Assembly (NCBI RefSeq): GCF_008693385.1
Contig: NZ_CP044067.1
Location: forward strand, 558,001-622,000
Origin: Cupriavidus pauculus
GTDB lineage: Bacteria > Pseudomonadota > Gammaproteobacteria > Burkholderiales > Burkholderiaceae
Direction: 5' to 3'
DNA: 64,000 nucleotides
Shown: positions 42,917 through 50,996 of the stretch, in pieces
Layout: each line of letters opens with the position of its first letter
How positions within the stretch are numbered: the first letter of the stretch is position 1
Notes under the pieces: model-generated
Told to the model about the DNA's origin: nothing
Databases searched by the model: none
The model's input: the letters and a program-made list of their open reading frames with translations, nothing else
Program-made: the position numbers and the translations under genes

Positions 42917-44056
42917 TCAGGCCGCCCGCGCCGTCGCCGTCGCCGTCGCCGTCGCCGCCACCCACGCGGGATAGTCGCTATAGCCTTGCTCGGCGCCGCC
43001 GAACAGCGTGCCGCCATCGAGATTCGCGAGCGGCAGTCCCTCCGCCATGCGGCGCGGCAAGTCGGGATTGGCAACGAACGGCCGGCCGAACGCGACCAGA
43101 TCGGCATAGCCTTTCTCGAGCACCCACCGTGCACGCGCGTCGTCGTACTTGCCGGCGACGATGATCGGGCCAGCGAAGCTGGCACGGATCTCCCGGCGGA
43201 AGTCTTCGGTGAACACGGGCGCATCGTCCCAGTCCGCTTCGACCAGATGCAGATACGCGATGCCCTTTGCATCGAGATAGCGTGCCGCCTCGAGCATCGT
43301 CGGCAGGATATCGGGACACGCCATGCCGCGCGCCGTCAGGAACGGCGCCAGGCGGATCGCCGTGCGGTCCGCGCCCACCTCGTCGATGACCGCGTCCATC
43401 ACCTCCTTCAGAAAGCGCAGGCGGTTCTCGCGCGAACCGCCGTACGCATCGGTGCGCACGTTCGACGTCGTGCGCAGGAACTGGTCGATCAGGTACCCGT
43501 TGGCGCCATGGATCTCCACCCCGTCGAACCCCGCCTCGATCGCCCGGCGCGCGGCGCGCCGGTAGTCCCCGACGATCGCGTGGATCTCGTCGATGCCGAG
43601 CGCGCGCGGGGTCGGGCACGCATACATGCCGCCCTCGCCGGTCGCCGGATCGACCATCCAGATCGAACCGTCAAACGGTACCGCCGACGGTGCCACCGGC
43701 AGCTCGCCGCCATGGAACGCGGGATGCGACATGCGACCGACGTGCCAGAGCTGAAGATAGATGCGTCCACCGGCCTGATGCACGGCGCGCGTCACCAGGC
43801 GCCAGCCTTCGACCTGCGCATCGCTATGGATACCGGGCGTGAACGAGTAGCCCTTGCCCTGCGGCGAGATCTGCGAGGCTTCGGTCACGATCAGCCCCGC
43901 ACTGGCGCGCTGCGCGTAGTAGGTTGCGTTCAACGCGTTGGGCACGTCGCCCGGCTGCGAACTGCGCGCGCGGGTCATCGGCGCCATGACGATGCGGTTG
44001 GGCAATGCCAGCTGGCCGATCCGTACCGGCGTGAAGAGTGAGTCGAGTGAGGACAT
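42917..44056 (-). CDS. NADH:flavin oxidoreductase, classical old yellow enzyme (NemA-like)
   Basis: 379 residues. LFTPVRIGQLALPNRIVMAP, then MTRARS, marks the classical OYE group (Thr near FMN, no Cys). HGANGYLIDQFLRTTSNVR, TDAYGGSRENR and VAFGRPFVANPDLPRRM are conserved FMN and substrate-binding segments. It reduces activated alkenes or nitro compounds with NAD(P)H. The C-terminus ends in an Ala-Thr run encoded by a 6-bp repeat. It precedes no clear operon partner other than the SDR-like gene upstream, 14 bp away on the same strand. Confidence 0.9.
   Translation of the reverse strand: MSSLDSLFTPVRIGQLALPNRIVMAPMTRARSSQPGDVPNALNATYYAQRASAGLIVTEASQISPQGKGYSFTPGIHSDAQVEGWRLVTRAVHQAGGRIYLQLWHVGRMSHPAFHGGELPVAPSAVPFDGSIWMVDPATGEGGMYACPTPRALGIDEIHAIVGDYRRAARRAIEAGFDGVEIHGANGYLIDQFLRTTSNVRTDAYGGSRENRLRFLKEVMDAVIDEVGADRTAIRLAPFLTARGMACPDILPTMLEAARYLDAKGIAYLHLVEADWDDAPVFTEDFRREIRASFAGPIIVAGKYDDARARWVLEKGYADLVAFGRPFVANPDLPRRMAEGLPLANLDGGTLFGGAEQGYSDYPAWVAATATATATARAA
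42931..42954. repeat. Four tandem copies of a 6-bp unit in the flavin reductase C-terminus
   Basis: ccgtcg repeated four times, encoding the Ala-Thr run near the end of the OYE-family protein. It lies 45 bp from the 10-bp repeat array. Confidence 0.85.
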
Positions 44057-44070
44057 GGCGATTCCGGGCT

Positions 44071-44748
44071 TCAGTTGATCAGTGCGCCGCCGTCGATATC
44101 GAGGATCGCGCCGGTCATGAAAGGGTTGTCGATGGCCAGCAGATAGCCTTGCGCGAGATCTTCCACGCGGCCATAGCGGCCCACGGGCAGGCTGCCCGCC
44201 GCGCGATCGAGCATCGCGCCGCGCGCGCCGGCATCCATGGCTTCATAGGCTTCGGTATCGGTCAGGCCGGGGCTGACGACGTTGACGCGGATCGGCGCGA
44301 GCTCGCGCGCCAGAATCTTCGCCACGGCTTCGAGCGCCGCGTTCATCGCCGTCTTGACGTAGGTGCCGGGCACGGTGCGGCGCGAGAGAAACCCGCTGGT
44401 CAGCGTGAGCGTGCCGCCGGGGCGCAGATGCTTCGCGGCGGCCTTGGCCACCGCGAGCGTGCCCCAGAACTTCACGTCGAATGCAGCCCTCGCCGCGGCG
44501 ATATCCACGTCGGCGACCTTTCCGCCGGGTGCCTGCGATCCCGCGGTAAAGACCACGTGATCCACGGGGCCGAGCTGATCGAAGTAGCGCCCGACGGCGC
44601 CGGCATCGGCGATGTCCAGTCCATTGCGGCGGCTGACGACCAGCACGCGGCCGGGGCGCTCGCCCAGCGCGTCGGCCACGGCGCGGCCGATGCCTGTGTG
44701 GCCGCCGACGACGACGGAAACGGTTTGGTCGGTGAAGCTCATGTGCAT
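44071..44748 (-). CDS. Short-chain dehydrogenase-like protein lacking the YxxxK motif
   Basis: 225 residues with a Rossmann N-terminus (VVVGGHTGIGRAVADALGE) and the SDR core (FTAGSQAPGG, LTLTSGF, PIRVNVVSPGLTDTEA). The catalytic Tyr-Lys pair is atypical: the sequence reads PGTYVKTAMNAALEA, so the position four after Tyr is Ala rather than Lys. It may bind NAD(P) without standard reductase chemistry, or use the shifted Lys. It probably forms an operon with the flavin reductase 14 bp downstream. Divergent from a LysR gene. Confidence 0.82.
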   Translation of the reverse strand: MHMSFTDQTVSVVVGGHTGIGRAVADALGERPGRVLVVSRRNGLDIADAGAVGRYFDQLGPVDHVVFTAGSQAPGGKVADVDIAAARAAFDVKFWGTLAVAKAAAKHLRPGGTLTLTSGFLSRRTVPGTYVKTAMNAALEAVAKILARELAPIRVNVVSPGLTDTEAYEAMDAGARGAMLDRAAGSLPVGRYGRVEDLAQGYLLAIDNPFMTGAILDIDGGALIN

Positions 44749-44847
44749 GCTCCTTGCAGAAGGGTTCGGCAGAAGGGTTCGGTACCGCTTGCATGCACTC
44801 TAGATCTTGCGAACTATTTTGATAATTGGTTAAATCGAGAAATCATA

Positions 44848-44864
44848 TTTCGGAGATTCCGAAA
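44848..44864. promoter_or_regulatory. LysR-type box immediately before the regulator start
   Basis: TTTCGG-AGATT-CCGAAA, a perfect interrupted dyad ending one base before the ATG at 44866. It fits the T-N11-A LysR motif and lies in the gap shared with the divergent SDR-flavin reductase operon. Confidence 0.55.
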
Positions 44865-44865
44865 G

Positions 44866-45813
44866 ATGCTCGACAATCTCAATCTCAATCTCAATCTCAA
44901 TCTCAATCACCTGCGCCTGTTCCTGACCATCCTCGAGAAGGGCGGCTTGTCGGCCGCCGGCCGGGAACTGGGGTTGTCGCCGGCCTCCGTTTCCGAACGG
45001 CTGGCGACGCTCGAGGCGTACTACGGCGTCACGTTGCTGACCCGCACGACGCGCTCCATCCATCCGACGGACGAAGGCCGCACGCTGGCCGATGGCGCGC
45101 GGCGATTACTGGCCGAGGCGGACGAGCTCGAGAGCCGCGTACGGCTCGGCGCCCAGACGATCTCCGGCCCCGTCCGGCTCAGCGCGCCCGTGGACCTCGG
45201 CCAGACGCGCATCGTGCCGATCGTCGATCGCTTCCTCGACACGCATCCGGACGTCACCATCGACCTGGACCTGACCGACGGCTTCGTCGATCTGGTCGCG
45301 CAGGGCATCGATTTCGCCGTGCGCTATGGCACGCTGGCCGACAGCACGCTCAAGGCCAAGCCGATCGGCGAGAACCGCCGGGTCGTCTGCGCCGCGCCCG
45401 CCTATCTCGAACGCCATGGCACGCCGCGGCATCCCGATGACCTCCAGCACCACGACTGCATCGTCATGCGCTTCGGCATCAACAGCGAACGCGTCTGGCC
45501 CTTTCGCGTCGATGGCGAACCCCATGCCGTCACGGTCCGCGGACGACGGATGGCCAACACCGGCGATCTGGTCAGGCGCTGGGCCTTGCAGGGATACGGC
45601 CTGTGCATGAAATCGGTCTGGGATATCCAGTCCGATCTCGACGCGGGCCGTCTGGTCGAAGTCCTGGCCCCGTTCTCGGCCGGCCGCACGGCGCTGCAGA
45701 TCGTGTATCCGCCGACGCGGGTGCAGCCGCGCCGGGTCCGCGCATTGATCGACACCATCGCCGGCGAACTGGCGGGGGAAGCGACGCTGGCGACGGTCGG
45801 CGCGACCGGTTGA
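44866..45813 (+). CDS. LysR family transcriptional regulator with (Asn-Leu)n N-terminus
   Basis: 315 residues from the ATG at 44866, just after a LysR box. It starts MLD followed by five Asn-Leu units from a 6-bp repeat, then the canonical helix-turn-helix (FLTILEKGGLSAAGRELGLS, PASVSERLATLEA). The effector domain is of the CrgA/AaeR branch (PVRLSAPVDLGQTRIVPIV). Divergent from the SDR-flavin reductase pair. Confidence 0.88.
   Translation: MLDNLNLNLNLNLNHLRLFLTILEKGGLSAAGRELGLSPASVSERLATLEAYYGVTLLTRTTRSIHPTDEGRTLADGARRLLAEADELESRVRLGAQTISGPVRLSAPVDLGQTRIVPIVDRFLDTHPDVTIDLDLTDGFVDLVAQGIDFAVRYGTLADSTLKAKPIGENRRVVCAAPAYLERHGTPRHPDDLQHHDCIVMRFGINSERVWPFRVDGEPHAVTVRGRRMANTGDLVRRWALQGYGLCMKSVWDIQSDLDAGRLVEVLAPFSAGRTALQIVYPPTRVQPRRVRALIDTIAGELAGEATLATVGATG
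44875..44904 (+). repeat. Five tandem copies of a 6-bp unit at the start of the LysR gene
   Basis: aatctc repeated five times, then aatcac. It is in frame and encodes (Asn-Leu)5 directly before helix 1 of the DNA-binding domain. Confidence 0.92.
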
Positions 45814-45825
45814 GGCCGAACATCG

Positions 45826-46488
45826 TTACCCGTACACGATCTCCGGCGTCCACGCGTCCGGCGCCTCCGCATGCAGTTGCCAGAACGCATCCGCCACGGC
45901 CCGCGCATGCACCGAGTCCGGCCCGACCAGCGTGCTGACCGTCACTGCCGCAACGTGGATGCCGCGCGCCTGCATCGGCTCGAACAGCGACAGTGCGGCG
46001 GCACGCAGGCCCGCCTTGCCCGTGCTCAGCGTCAGGAACTGCGGCGAGGGATGCATGCCGAGCCCGCCGCCCGTGATCAGGATGCTGCCGCCATCGTTGC
46101 GCGCGATGGCGTCGGCCGCGGCCCGCATCGCCACGAGCGCGCTCGTGAGATTGACGTGCATGTCCGAGATCAGCGAGCCCGTGGTCTCGTCCGCGAGCGT
46201 GCGCGTCTGCAGCGCGCCGTCGGTGCCGTAATGCAGCACCCCGGCGTTGTAGTGCAGCACCGAAAGATGGTCTCGATGCCGTTCGACCAGTGCCGCCACC
46301 GCGTGCGGGTCGGCCGCATCCACGGTATCGAATGCGATATTGCCGATGCCGGCGGCCTCCGCATGCCCGCGCAATCGCGCGGTGTTGCGCGAGGCCACCA
46401 CGACGCGATAGCCCTCGCGTGCAAAGCGCTCGGCCGTGGCCAGACCGATGCCCGGCCCGGATCCGATCTGCAGGAACGTCTGGCTCAT
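45826..46488 (-). CDS. Short-chain dehydrogenase-like protein with degenerate catalytic site
   Basis: 220 residues. The N-terminus FLQIGSGPGIGLATAERFAR is a variant Rossmann loop, with YNAGVLHYG in place of the usual NNAG block. The catalytic Ser region reads ILITGGGLG (no Ser) and the Tyr-Lys motif reads FLTLSTGKAGL (Leu for Tyr, Lys kept). Two of three catalytic residues are therefore absent. GTG or ATG start options are close; the ATG at 46488 fits. It lies before a VOC gene on the same strand. Confidence 0.8.
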   Translation of the reverse strand: MSQTFLQIGSGPGIGLATAERFAREGYRVVVASRNTARLRGHAEAAGIGNIAFDTVDAADPHAVAALVERHRDHLSVLHYNAGVLHYGTDGALQTRTLADETTGSLISDMHVNLTSALVAMRAAADAIARNDGGSILITGGGLGMHPSPQFLTLSTGKAGLRAAALSLFEPMQARGIHVAAVTVSTLVGPDSVHARAVADAFWQLHAEAPDAWTPEIVYG

Positions 46489-46516
46489 GTCGATCTCCTG
46501 TCTGGGATATCCGCGT

Positions 46517-46978
46517 TCAGGCGACCACTCCGGCGAGTTCGATCAGATTGCCGAACGGGTCCGCGATAAAGGCGAGCTTGCGGCCGATCGCGGGCAGCTC
46601 GAACGGCTCGGCCACGATCTGCACGCCGCGGCGGCGCAGTTCGGCGACCGCTGCGTCCATGTCGCCGACGTTGATGCAGAAGTGGTGATAGCCAGCCAGA
46701 CGCAGGCTGTCGCCGAGATCGCTGTACACGGGCTTGGGAATGGGCAGCGGCTCGCCATCGCCGAGAATCTCGACAAAGAACGCATCGTCGCTGGCGGGGG
46801 CCAGATACGCGAGCCGCTGATCGGCATAGGTCCAGCGGTGGACCACGCGGAAGTCGAGCATCTCGGTGTACCACTGCACGGCGGTATCGAAACTCGGCAC
46901 GCGCACGGCGACGTGGTGCCCCTTCATCGAGGCGAGCGGGCTGTTGGCGTTGACGGCGGGGGTAGTGACGACGGACAT
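46517..46978 (-). CDS. VOC family (glyoxalase/bleomycin resistance/dioxygenase-like) protein
   Basis: 153 residues from the ATG at 46978, with AGGAG upstream. Two paired beta-alpha-beta-beta-beta units are visible: KGHHVAVRVPSFDTAVQWYT and GYHHFCINVGDMDAAVAELR, with His and a late Glu (NLIELAG) as probable metal ligands. Such proteins are metal-dependent lyases, dioxygenases or resistance proteins; substrate unknown. It precedes the SDR-like gene by 28 bp, probably one operon, and is divergent from a LysR gene. Confidence 0.87.
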   Translation of the reverse strand: MSVVTTPAVNANSPLASMKGHHVAVRVPSFDTAVQWYTEMLDFRVVHRWTYADQRLAYLAPASDDAFFVEILGDGEPLPIPKPVYSDLGDSLRLAGYHHFCINVGDMDAAVAELRRRGVQIVAEPFELPAIGRKLAFIADPFGNLIELAGVVA

Positions 46979-47134
46979 GGTGAAACTCCTGTGGATCGGT
47001 GTTGCAGTCGCGTCAGTGCGGCTGCGGTGATCGAAGAGTAGGGCCTGGCATGCCGCAAGAGAATCGACGGAGGGTTGTCGAAATATGAACCATGGGTTCA
47101 TAATCCGCGAGCCCTCATCCGACCGGCTTTCGCG

Positions 47135-48073
47135 ATGCCTACTGCAAGGAAGTTGTCCGCCCCGGCGCCCTCGTCCGTCAGCCTGCCCGGCCTGATCGCG
47201 TTCGAAAGCGTGGCCCGTCACCTCAATTTCACGCGCGCGGCCACGGAGATGGAAATCACACCGACCGCGATCTCGCGCACCATCAAGCTGCTGGAAGCCT
47301 CGATGCGCGTCAGGCTCTTCCACCGCACTACGCGCAGCGTGTCGCTGACCGAAGCCGGCACGCAGCTGCTGCAGACGCTGGCGCCCGCCCTCGATCAGAT
47401 CCGCCGCTCGGTGCAGGAAGTGGGCGACGCGTCGGGTGCCGCGCGCGGGCAGCTACGCATCAATACGTCATACGTGGCCTACGCCACGTTGATTCAGCCG
47501 CATCTGCGCGCGTTCCTGGAGCAGTATCCCGAGCTTGCCGTCGAAATCAGCGTCGAGCACGGCCTCAGCGATATCGTCGCGGGCGGCTTCGACGCGGGAA
47601 TCCGGCTCGGCCGGGCCTTGCAGAAGGACATGATCGCCGTCCCCCTCGGCCCGCCACAGCGGCTGCTCGTGGTGGGCGCGCCCGCCTACATCAAGGCGCG
47701 TGGAAAGCCGAAGCGCCCCGACCAGCTGCTGCAGCACGACTGCATCCGACAACGGATCGGCAACCGCGGGCAATTCCTGCCATGGGAGTTCCGCGCGGGC
47801 AACGAGCCACTGACCATCGACATCCAGGGCCGGCTCGTCTTCAGCGAAATGCGGACCGTGCTCGAGGCCGCATGCGATGGCAACGGGCTGGCCTTCGTCT
47901 TCGAACATTTCGCGCAGCGGGCGCTCGCGGACGGGCTCGTCATCCCCCTCCTCGAAACGTTCACGCGTCCACGCGAACCGTTCTATCTCTACTACCCGAA
48001 TCGTGCGCAGATGCCCGGCAAATTACGGGCGTTCCTGCAGTTCTTTCAGGACAAGGGGCGTGCGGCCGCGTGA
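47135..48073 (+). CDS. LysR family transcriptional regulator
   Basis: 312 residues from the ATG at 47135, 156 bp from the divergent VOC gene. The helix-turn-helix reads FESVARHLNFTRAATEMEIT followed by PTAISRTIKLLEA, typical of the GcvA-like branch. Effector domain includes GQLRINTSYVAYATLIQPHL. It probably regulates the VOC-SDR pair; it also stands directly upstream of the candidate effector gene, from which it is separated by 174 bp containing the PIP box. Confidence 0.88.
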   Translation: MPTARKLSAPAPSSVSLPGLIAFESVARHLNFTRAATEMEITPTAISRTIKLLEASMRVRLFHRTTRSVSLTEAGTQLLQTLAPALDQIRRSVQEVGDASGAARGQLRINTSYVAYATLIQPHLRAFLEQYPELAVEISVEHGLSDIVAGGFDAGIRLGRALQKDMIAVPLGPPQRLLVVGAPAYIKARGKPKRPDQLLQHDCIRQRIGNRGQFLPWEFRAGNEPLTIDIQGRLVFSEMRTVLEAACDGNGLAFVFEHFAQRALADGLVIPLLETFTRPREPFYLYYPNRAQMPGKLRAFLQFFQDKGRAAA

Positions 48074-48152
48074 CATTGCCCCGGGCGCGATTGCACGTCC
48101 GCACGAAGGCTGCCGCATGCAACGGCGGCCACGCGCCCGCCCCATGGTGCGA

Positions 48153-48177
48153 TTCGCATTCGGCGCGTGAAGTTCGC
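48153..48177 (+). promoter_or_regulatory. Perfect PIP / hrpII-type box (TTCGC-N15-TTCGC)
   Basis: TTCGC at 48153-48157 and again at 48173-48177, spacer exactly 15 bases. This is the plant-inducible-promoter box of Xanthomonas hrp genes and also satisfies the TTCG-N16-TTCG hrpII box bound or required by HrpB in Ralstonia. It reads toward the candidate effector gene, whose start is 70 bp away. I could not match a clear -10 element at the usual 30-32 bp spacing. Confidence 0.7.
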
Positions 48178-48247
48178 TGCGCGAGCGGGAACGAAGACCT
48201 GCCGCCATGAACAATGATTGCCCGCGAAACAGATCAAGGAGTACGCG

Positions 48248-48934
48248 ATGGGCAGTTGCATTTCCTCCCCTACGGGCGCCGCTTCCACGCCGACGGGCCA
48301 CACGCATCAAACGGACCAGAACACATCGGCCGCGCCGCGGCAGGGCACGCGTTCACGGCGCGGGAGCGCGACCCATATCGAACTGGAACCGCGCGTGGGC
48401 GCATCGACCCAGAGCGGCCCGTCGCGACGCACGCCGCCACCGGCTGACCCGCGCATGATGCGCGTCGGTGACGATCGCTACTACACGATCGCCCCGGCCG
48501 GAACGCATGGGCTCGCGCATCGAAACTACCGGCTTGACGATGCGAGGCGCGCGCGAATCGAAGTGCACGTGATAGACGGCCTGCTGCATCAGCCCGGCGC
48601 GGACGGCCGGTTCGTGCCGATGACTACCGAGGAGGACACGATGTTCGTCATGGCCGGCGACGGGCGCATCTACGCGGCGACGGCAGCGATCGTGGATAAC
48701 CACACGGGCTTCATGGCGGGCGGCCGCGTCGCGGCGGCGGGCGAGCTGACGGTGCGCGATGGCCGCCTCATTCATATCGACAATTACAGCGGGCATTACG
48801 CGCCATCGCTCGAATGCCACGCACAGGTCCTGCAGCGGCTCGGTAGCGAGCAGGTGCAATTGCCGCAGTCGGAGCAGAATCCCGGCGCACCCGCATGGCT
48901 GGCATCGTCGGGCACCACGATGGTTCGCGGCTAG
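48248..48934 (+). CDS. Candidate type III secreted effector with N-myristoylation-type start
   Basis: 228 residues from the ATG at 48248, which has AAGGAG seven bases upstream; an in-frame start at 48218 lacks this. The protein begins MGSCISSP: Gly2, Cys4 and Ser6 fit eukaryotic N-myristoylation with adjacent palmitoylation. Residues 1-70 are rich in Ser, Thr, Pro and Gln with no acidic residue in the first dozen, as in type III secretion signals. Residues about 78-215 form one globular domain (YYTIAPAGTHGLAHRN, TMFVMAGDGRIYAA, FMAGGRVAAAGELTVRDGRL, IDNYSGHYAPS) that I cannot name with certainty. No Sec signal or membrane helix. A perfect PIP/hrpII box lies upstream. Confidence 0.65.
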   Translation: MGSCISSPTGAASTPTGHTHQTDQNTSAAPRQGTRSRRGSATHIELEPRVGASTQSGPSRRTPPPADPRMMRVGDDRYYTIAPAGTHGLAHRNYRLDDARRARIEVHVIDGLLHQPGADGRFVPMTTEEDTMFVMAGDGRIYAATAAIVDNHTGFMAGGRVAAAGELTVRDGRLIHIDNYSGHYAPSLECHAQVLQRLGSEQVQLPQSEQNPGAPAWLASSGTTMVRG

Positions 48935-49093
48935 CCCATCGGATATCCCGCATTGTGTGAATTCGCTATCAGAGGCAAGTCTGAAAGCGCTGCGTGATCG
49001 CCAATAAAATGTTTACCTGATCGACGATTTGCGTCCGGTTCGTTTCTAGACTCCTTGCAGGATTGTCTGCTGGAATGACCGGGAGAAATCGAC

Positions 49094-50875
49094 ATGCGCC
49101 ATCCCGCATCGTTGAGCGTGATTGCCGGGGCCGCGGCCGGTGGAATGTTGTCGCTGGCACCGCTGCCGGCCTCCGCCGCGCAGTGTCCCGCGGCATGGCA
49201 GAGCACGATGGTCTATGCAACGCCCGGTGCGATGGTGGCCTATAACGGGCGCGCGTATCAGAACAAGTGGTGGACGCAGGGGAATGTGCCGGGCACCGAG
49301 CAGTGGGGACCTTGGGAGGACAAGGGTGAGTGCACGGGCGGCGCGACCCCCTCCCCTTCCCCTTCCCCTACCCCTGCTCCTACCCCTGCGCCGACGCCCG
49401 CCCCCGTTCCCGCGCCGACACCAAGCCCTGCACCGGCACCTACCCCCGCACCTACCCCCGCACCGACCCCCGCACCGACCCCCGCACCGACCCCAACACC
49501 GAGCCCGGCCCCTGCACCCGCGCCAACGCCCGCGCAGACCAAACCCGGCTGCTACGCCCCCTGGAGCGCCTCCAGCATCTACAACGAGAACAACGTCGCC
49601 TCGTATCAGGCGAGGAACTATCGCGCCAAATGGTGGGCGCAAGGCAACACGCCGACCAGCGGCGACCCATGGGCCGTCATCGAAGACTGCGACCCGGCAA
49701 AGGTTCCACCGCCCGCGCCAACGCCGACGCCTGTCCCCTCCCCGGCGCCGGTCCCCGTGTCGCCCGATATCCCCGTGCCCACGCGCACCCAGGCCGAGCA
49801 GGTGGAGAAGGACCTCACGAACACGCCAGCCTTCGCCGCCATCAAGCTGATGATCCGCACCGCCGACAATGCCATCGTCGATGCAACCGATGCCGGCAAG
49901 GCAAGCAACCCCGCCAACGTCCAGCGCGTGGAAAAAATCATGAACGCGTCAAAGTGGGACTTCCTGTTCCCACGCAGGGATCCGTCTTACACCTATCGCG
50001 CATTCCTGCAGGCCATCGCCAAGTTCCCCGCCGTCTGCGCCGACTACCGGGACGGCCGCGATGCCGACGCCATCTGCCGTAAAACGCTCGCCACGATGTT
50101 CGCGCACTTCGCGCAGGAGACCGGCGAGCATGACATCCATTCGAGCACGCCGGAGTTCAGGCAAGGCCTGCACTGGGTCAGGGAAATGGGCTGCAGCGAA
50201 ACCGGCGACGGCTGCGGCTACAACGCCGAGTGCGATCCCAAGATCTGGCAGGGCCAGCTGTATGTCTGCGGCAAGAACCCCGATGGCAACTTCAAGAAGT
50301 ATTACGGACGCGGCGCCAAGCAGCTTTCGTACAACTACAACTACGGTCAGTTCTCGCAGGTGATGTACGGCAAGCCGACGATCCTGCTCGACGACCCCGA
50401 CAGCGTCGCCAGCACGTGGCTCAACCTCGCGTCGGCCGTCTTCTTCTTCGTCTATCCGCAACCGCCGAAACCATCGATGCAGGCCGTGATCGACGGCAGC
50501 TGGCAACCGAACGCCACGGACCAGTCGAGCGGGCTCGTCCCCGGCTTCGGCGTCACCACGATGATCATCAACGGTGGTGTGGAGTGCGGCGGCAACACGG
50601 AAATCGCGCAGTCGCAGAACCGCATCAAGTACTACAAGTCCTTCGCGGCCGAACTCAATGTGCCGGTGCCCGACAACGAAGTGCTGGGCTGCGCCAACAT
50701 GAAGCAGTTCTCCGACCAGGGCAGCGCGGCGGCCGACACGACATGGGTCAAGGACTGGCACGACGGCATGGCCTACCGCTGCATGCTGGTGAACTACCAG
50801 GAAAAATTCAGCGCGCTGATTCCCGGCGATTACGTCAAGTGCGTGGAGAACGAATGGGGGGTGAAGCTGAAGTAG
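49094..50875 (+). CDS. Secreted multidomain GH19 chitinase
   Basis: 593 residues with GGGAG before the ATG. A Sec signal ends at PASAAQ (about residue 29). Two CBM5/12-like chitin-binding modules rich in Trp ([15 protein letters not shown], about 45-80, and [15 protein letters not shown], about 170-198) are joined by long Pro/Thr/Ala/Ser linkers. The catalytic GH19 domain occupies about 240-590: [12 protein letters not shown] holds the acid Glu and [19 protein letters not shown] is the second family signature. It hydrolyses chitin outside the cell. The linker is built from 12-bp tandem repeats. Confidence 0.92.
   Translation: MRHPASLSVIAGAAAGGMLSLAPLPASAAQCPAAWQSTMVYATPGAMVAYNGRAYQNKWWTQGNVPGTEQWGPWEDKGECTGGATPSPSPSPTPAPTPAPTPAPVPAPTPSPAPAPTPAPTPAPTPAPTPAPTPTPSPAPAPAPTPAQTKPGCYAPWSASSIYNENNVASYQARNYRAKWWAQGNTPTSGDPWAVIEDCDPAKVPPPAPTPTPVPSPAPVPVSPDIPVPTRTQAEQVEKDLTNTPAFAAIKLMIRTADNAIVDATDAGKASNPANVQRVEKIMNASKWDFLFPRRDPSYTYRAFLQAIAKFPAVCADYRDGRDADAICRKTLATMFAHFAQETGEHDIHSSTPEFRQGLHWVREMGCSETGDGCGYNAECDPKIWQGQLYVCGKNPDGNFKKYYGRGAKQLSYNYNYGQFSQVMYGKPTILLDDPDSVASTWLNLASAVFFFVYPQPPKPSMQAVIDGSWQPNATDQSSGLVPGFGVTTMIINGGVECGGNTEIAQSQNRIKYYKSFAAELNVPVPDNEVLGCANMKQFSDQGSAAADTTWVKDWHDGMAYRCMLVNYQEKFSALIPGDYVKCVENEWGVKLK
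49440..49505 (+). repeat. 12-bp tandem repeats encoding the Pro-Ala/Thr linker of the chitinase
   Basis: Units close to acccccgcaccg repeat several times within the longer Pro/Thr/Ala-rich linker (49350-49530). In-frame copy-number changes would alter linker length between the two chitin-binding modules. Confidence 0.75.
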
Positions 50876-50886
50876 GCGGGCATCCC

Positions 50887-50909
50887 GGGGGCCGTGCTCC
50901 GTGGCCCCC
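50887..50909 (+). terminator. Hairpin after the chitinase gene
   Basis: GGGGGCC (50887-50893) and GGCCCCC (50903-50909) with a 9-base loop, 12 bp past the stop. There is no T-run, so termination would be weak. Confidence 0.4.
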
Positions 50910-50970
50910 AACGCGCCTTTGTTGAGCATGGACGACTTTCGTTGAACTTCCAGTCCGCCACTTGACATCA

Positions 50971-50984
50971 ACCAACTAGTTGGT
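50971..50984. promoter_or_regulatory. TetR operator copy 1
   Basis: Perfect palindrome ACCAACTAGTTGGT, 12 bp before the TetR start codon. The same core recurs before the DUF308 gene. Confidence 0.8.
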
Positions 50985-50996
50985 AGACTGTCACCC

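Noticed and set aside
44830..45063. Minus-strand frame with EIEIEIEIE run
   Set aside because: Antisense reading of the 6-bp repeat at the LysR start; no gene features.
48218..48247. Earlier start (MPAKQIKEYA) for the effector candidate
   Set aside because: The AAGGAG motif lies after this start and fits the ATG at 48248 instead.
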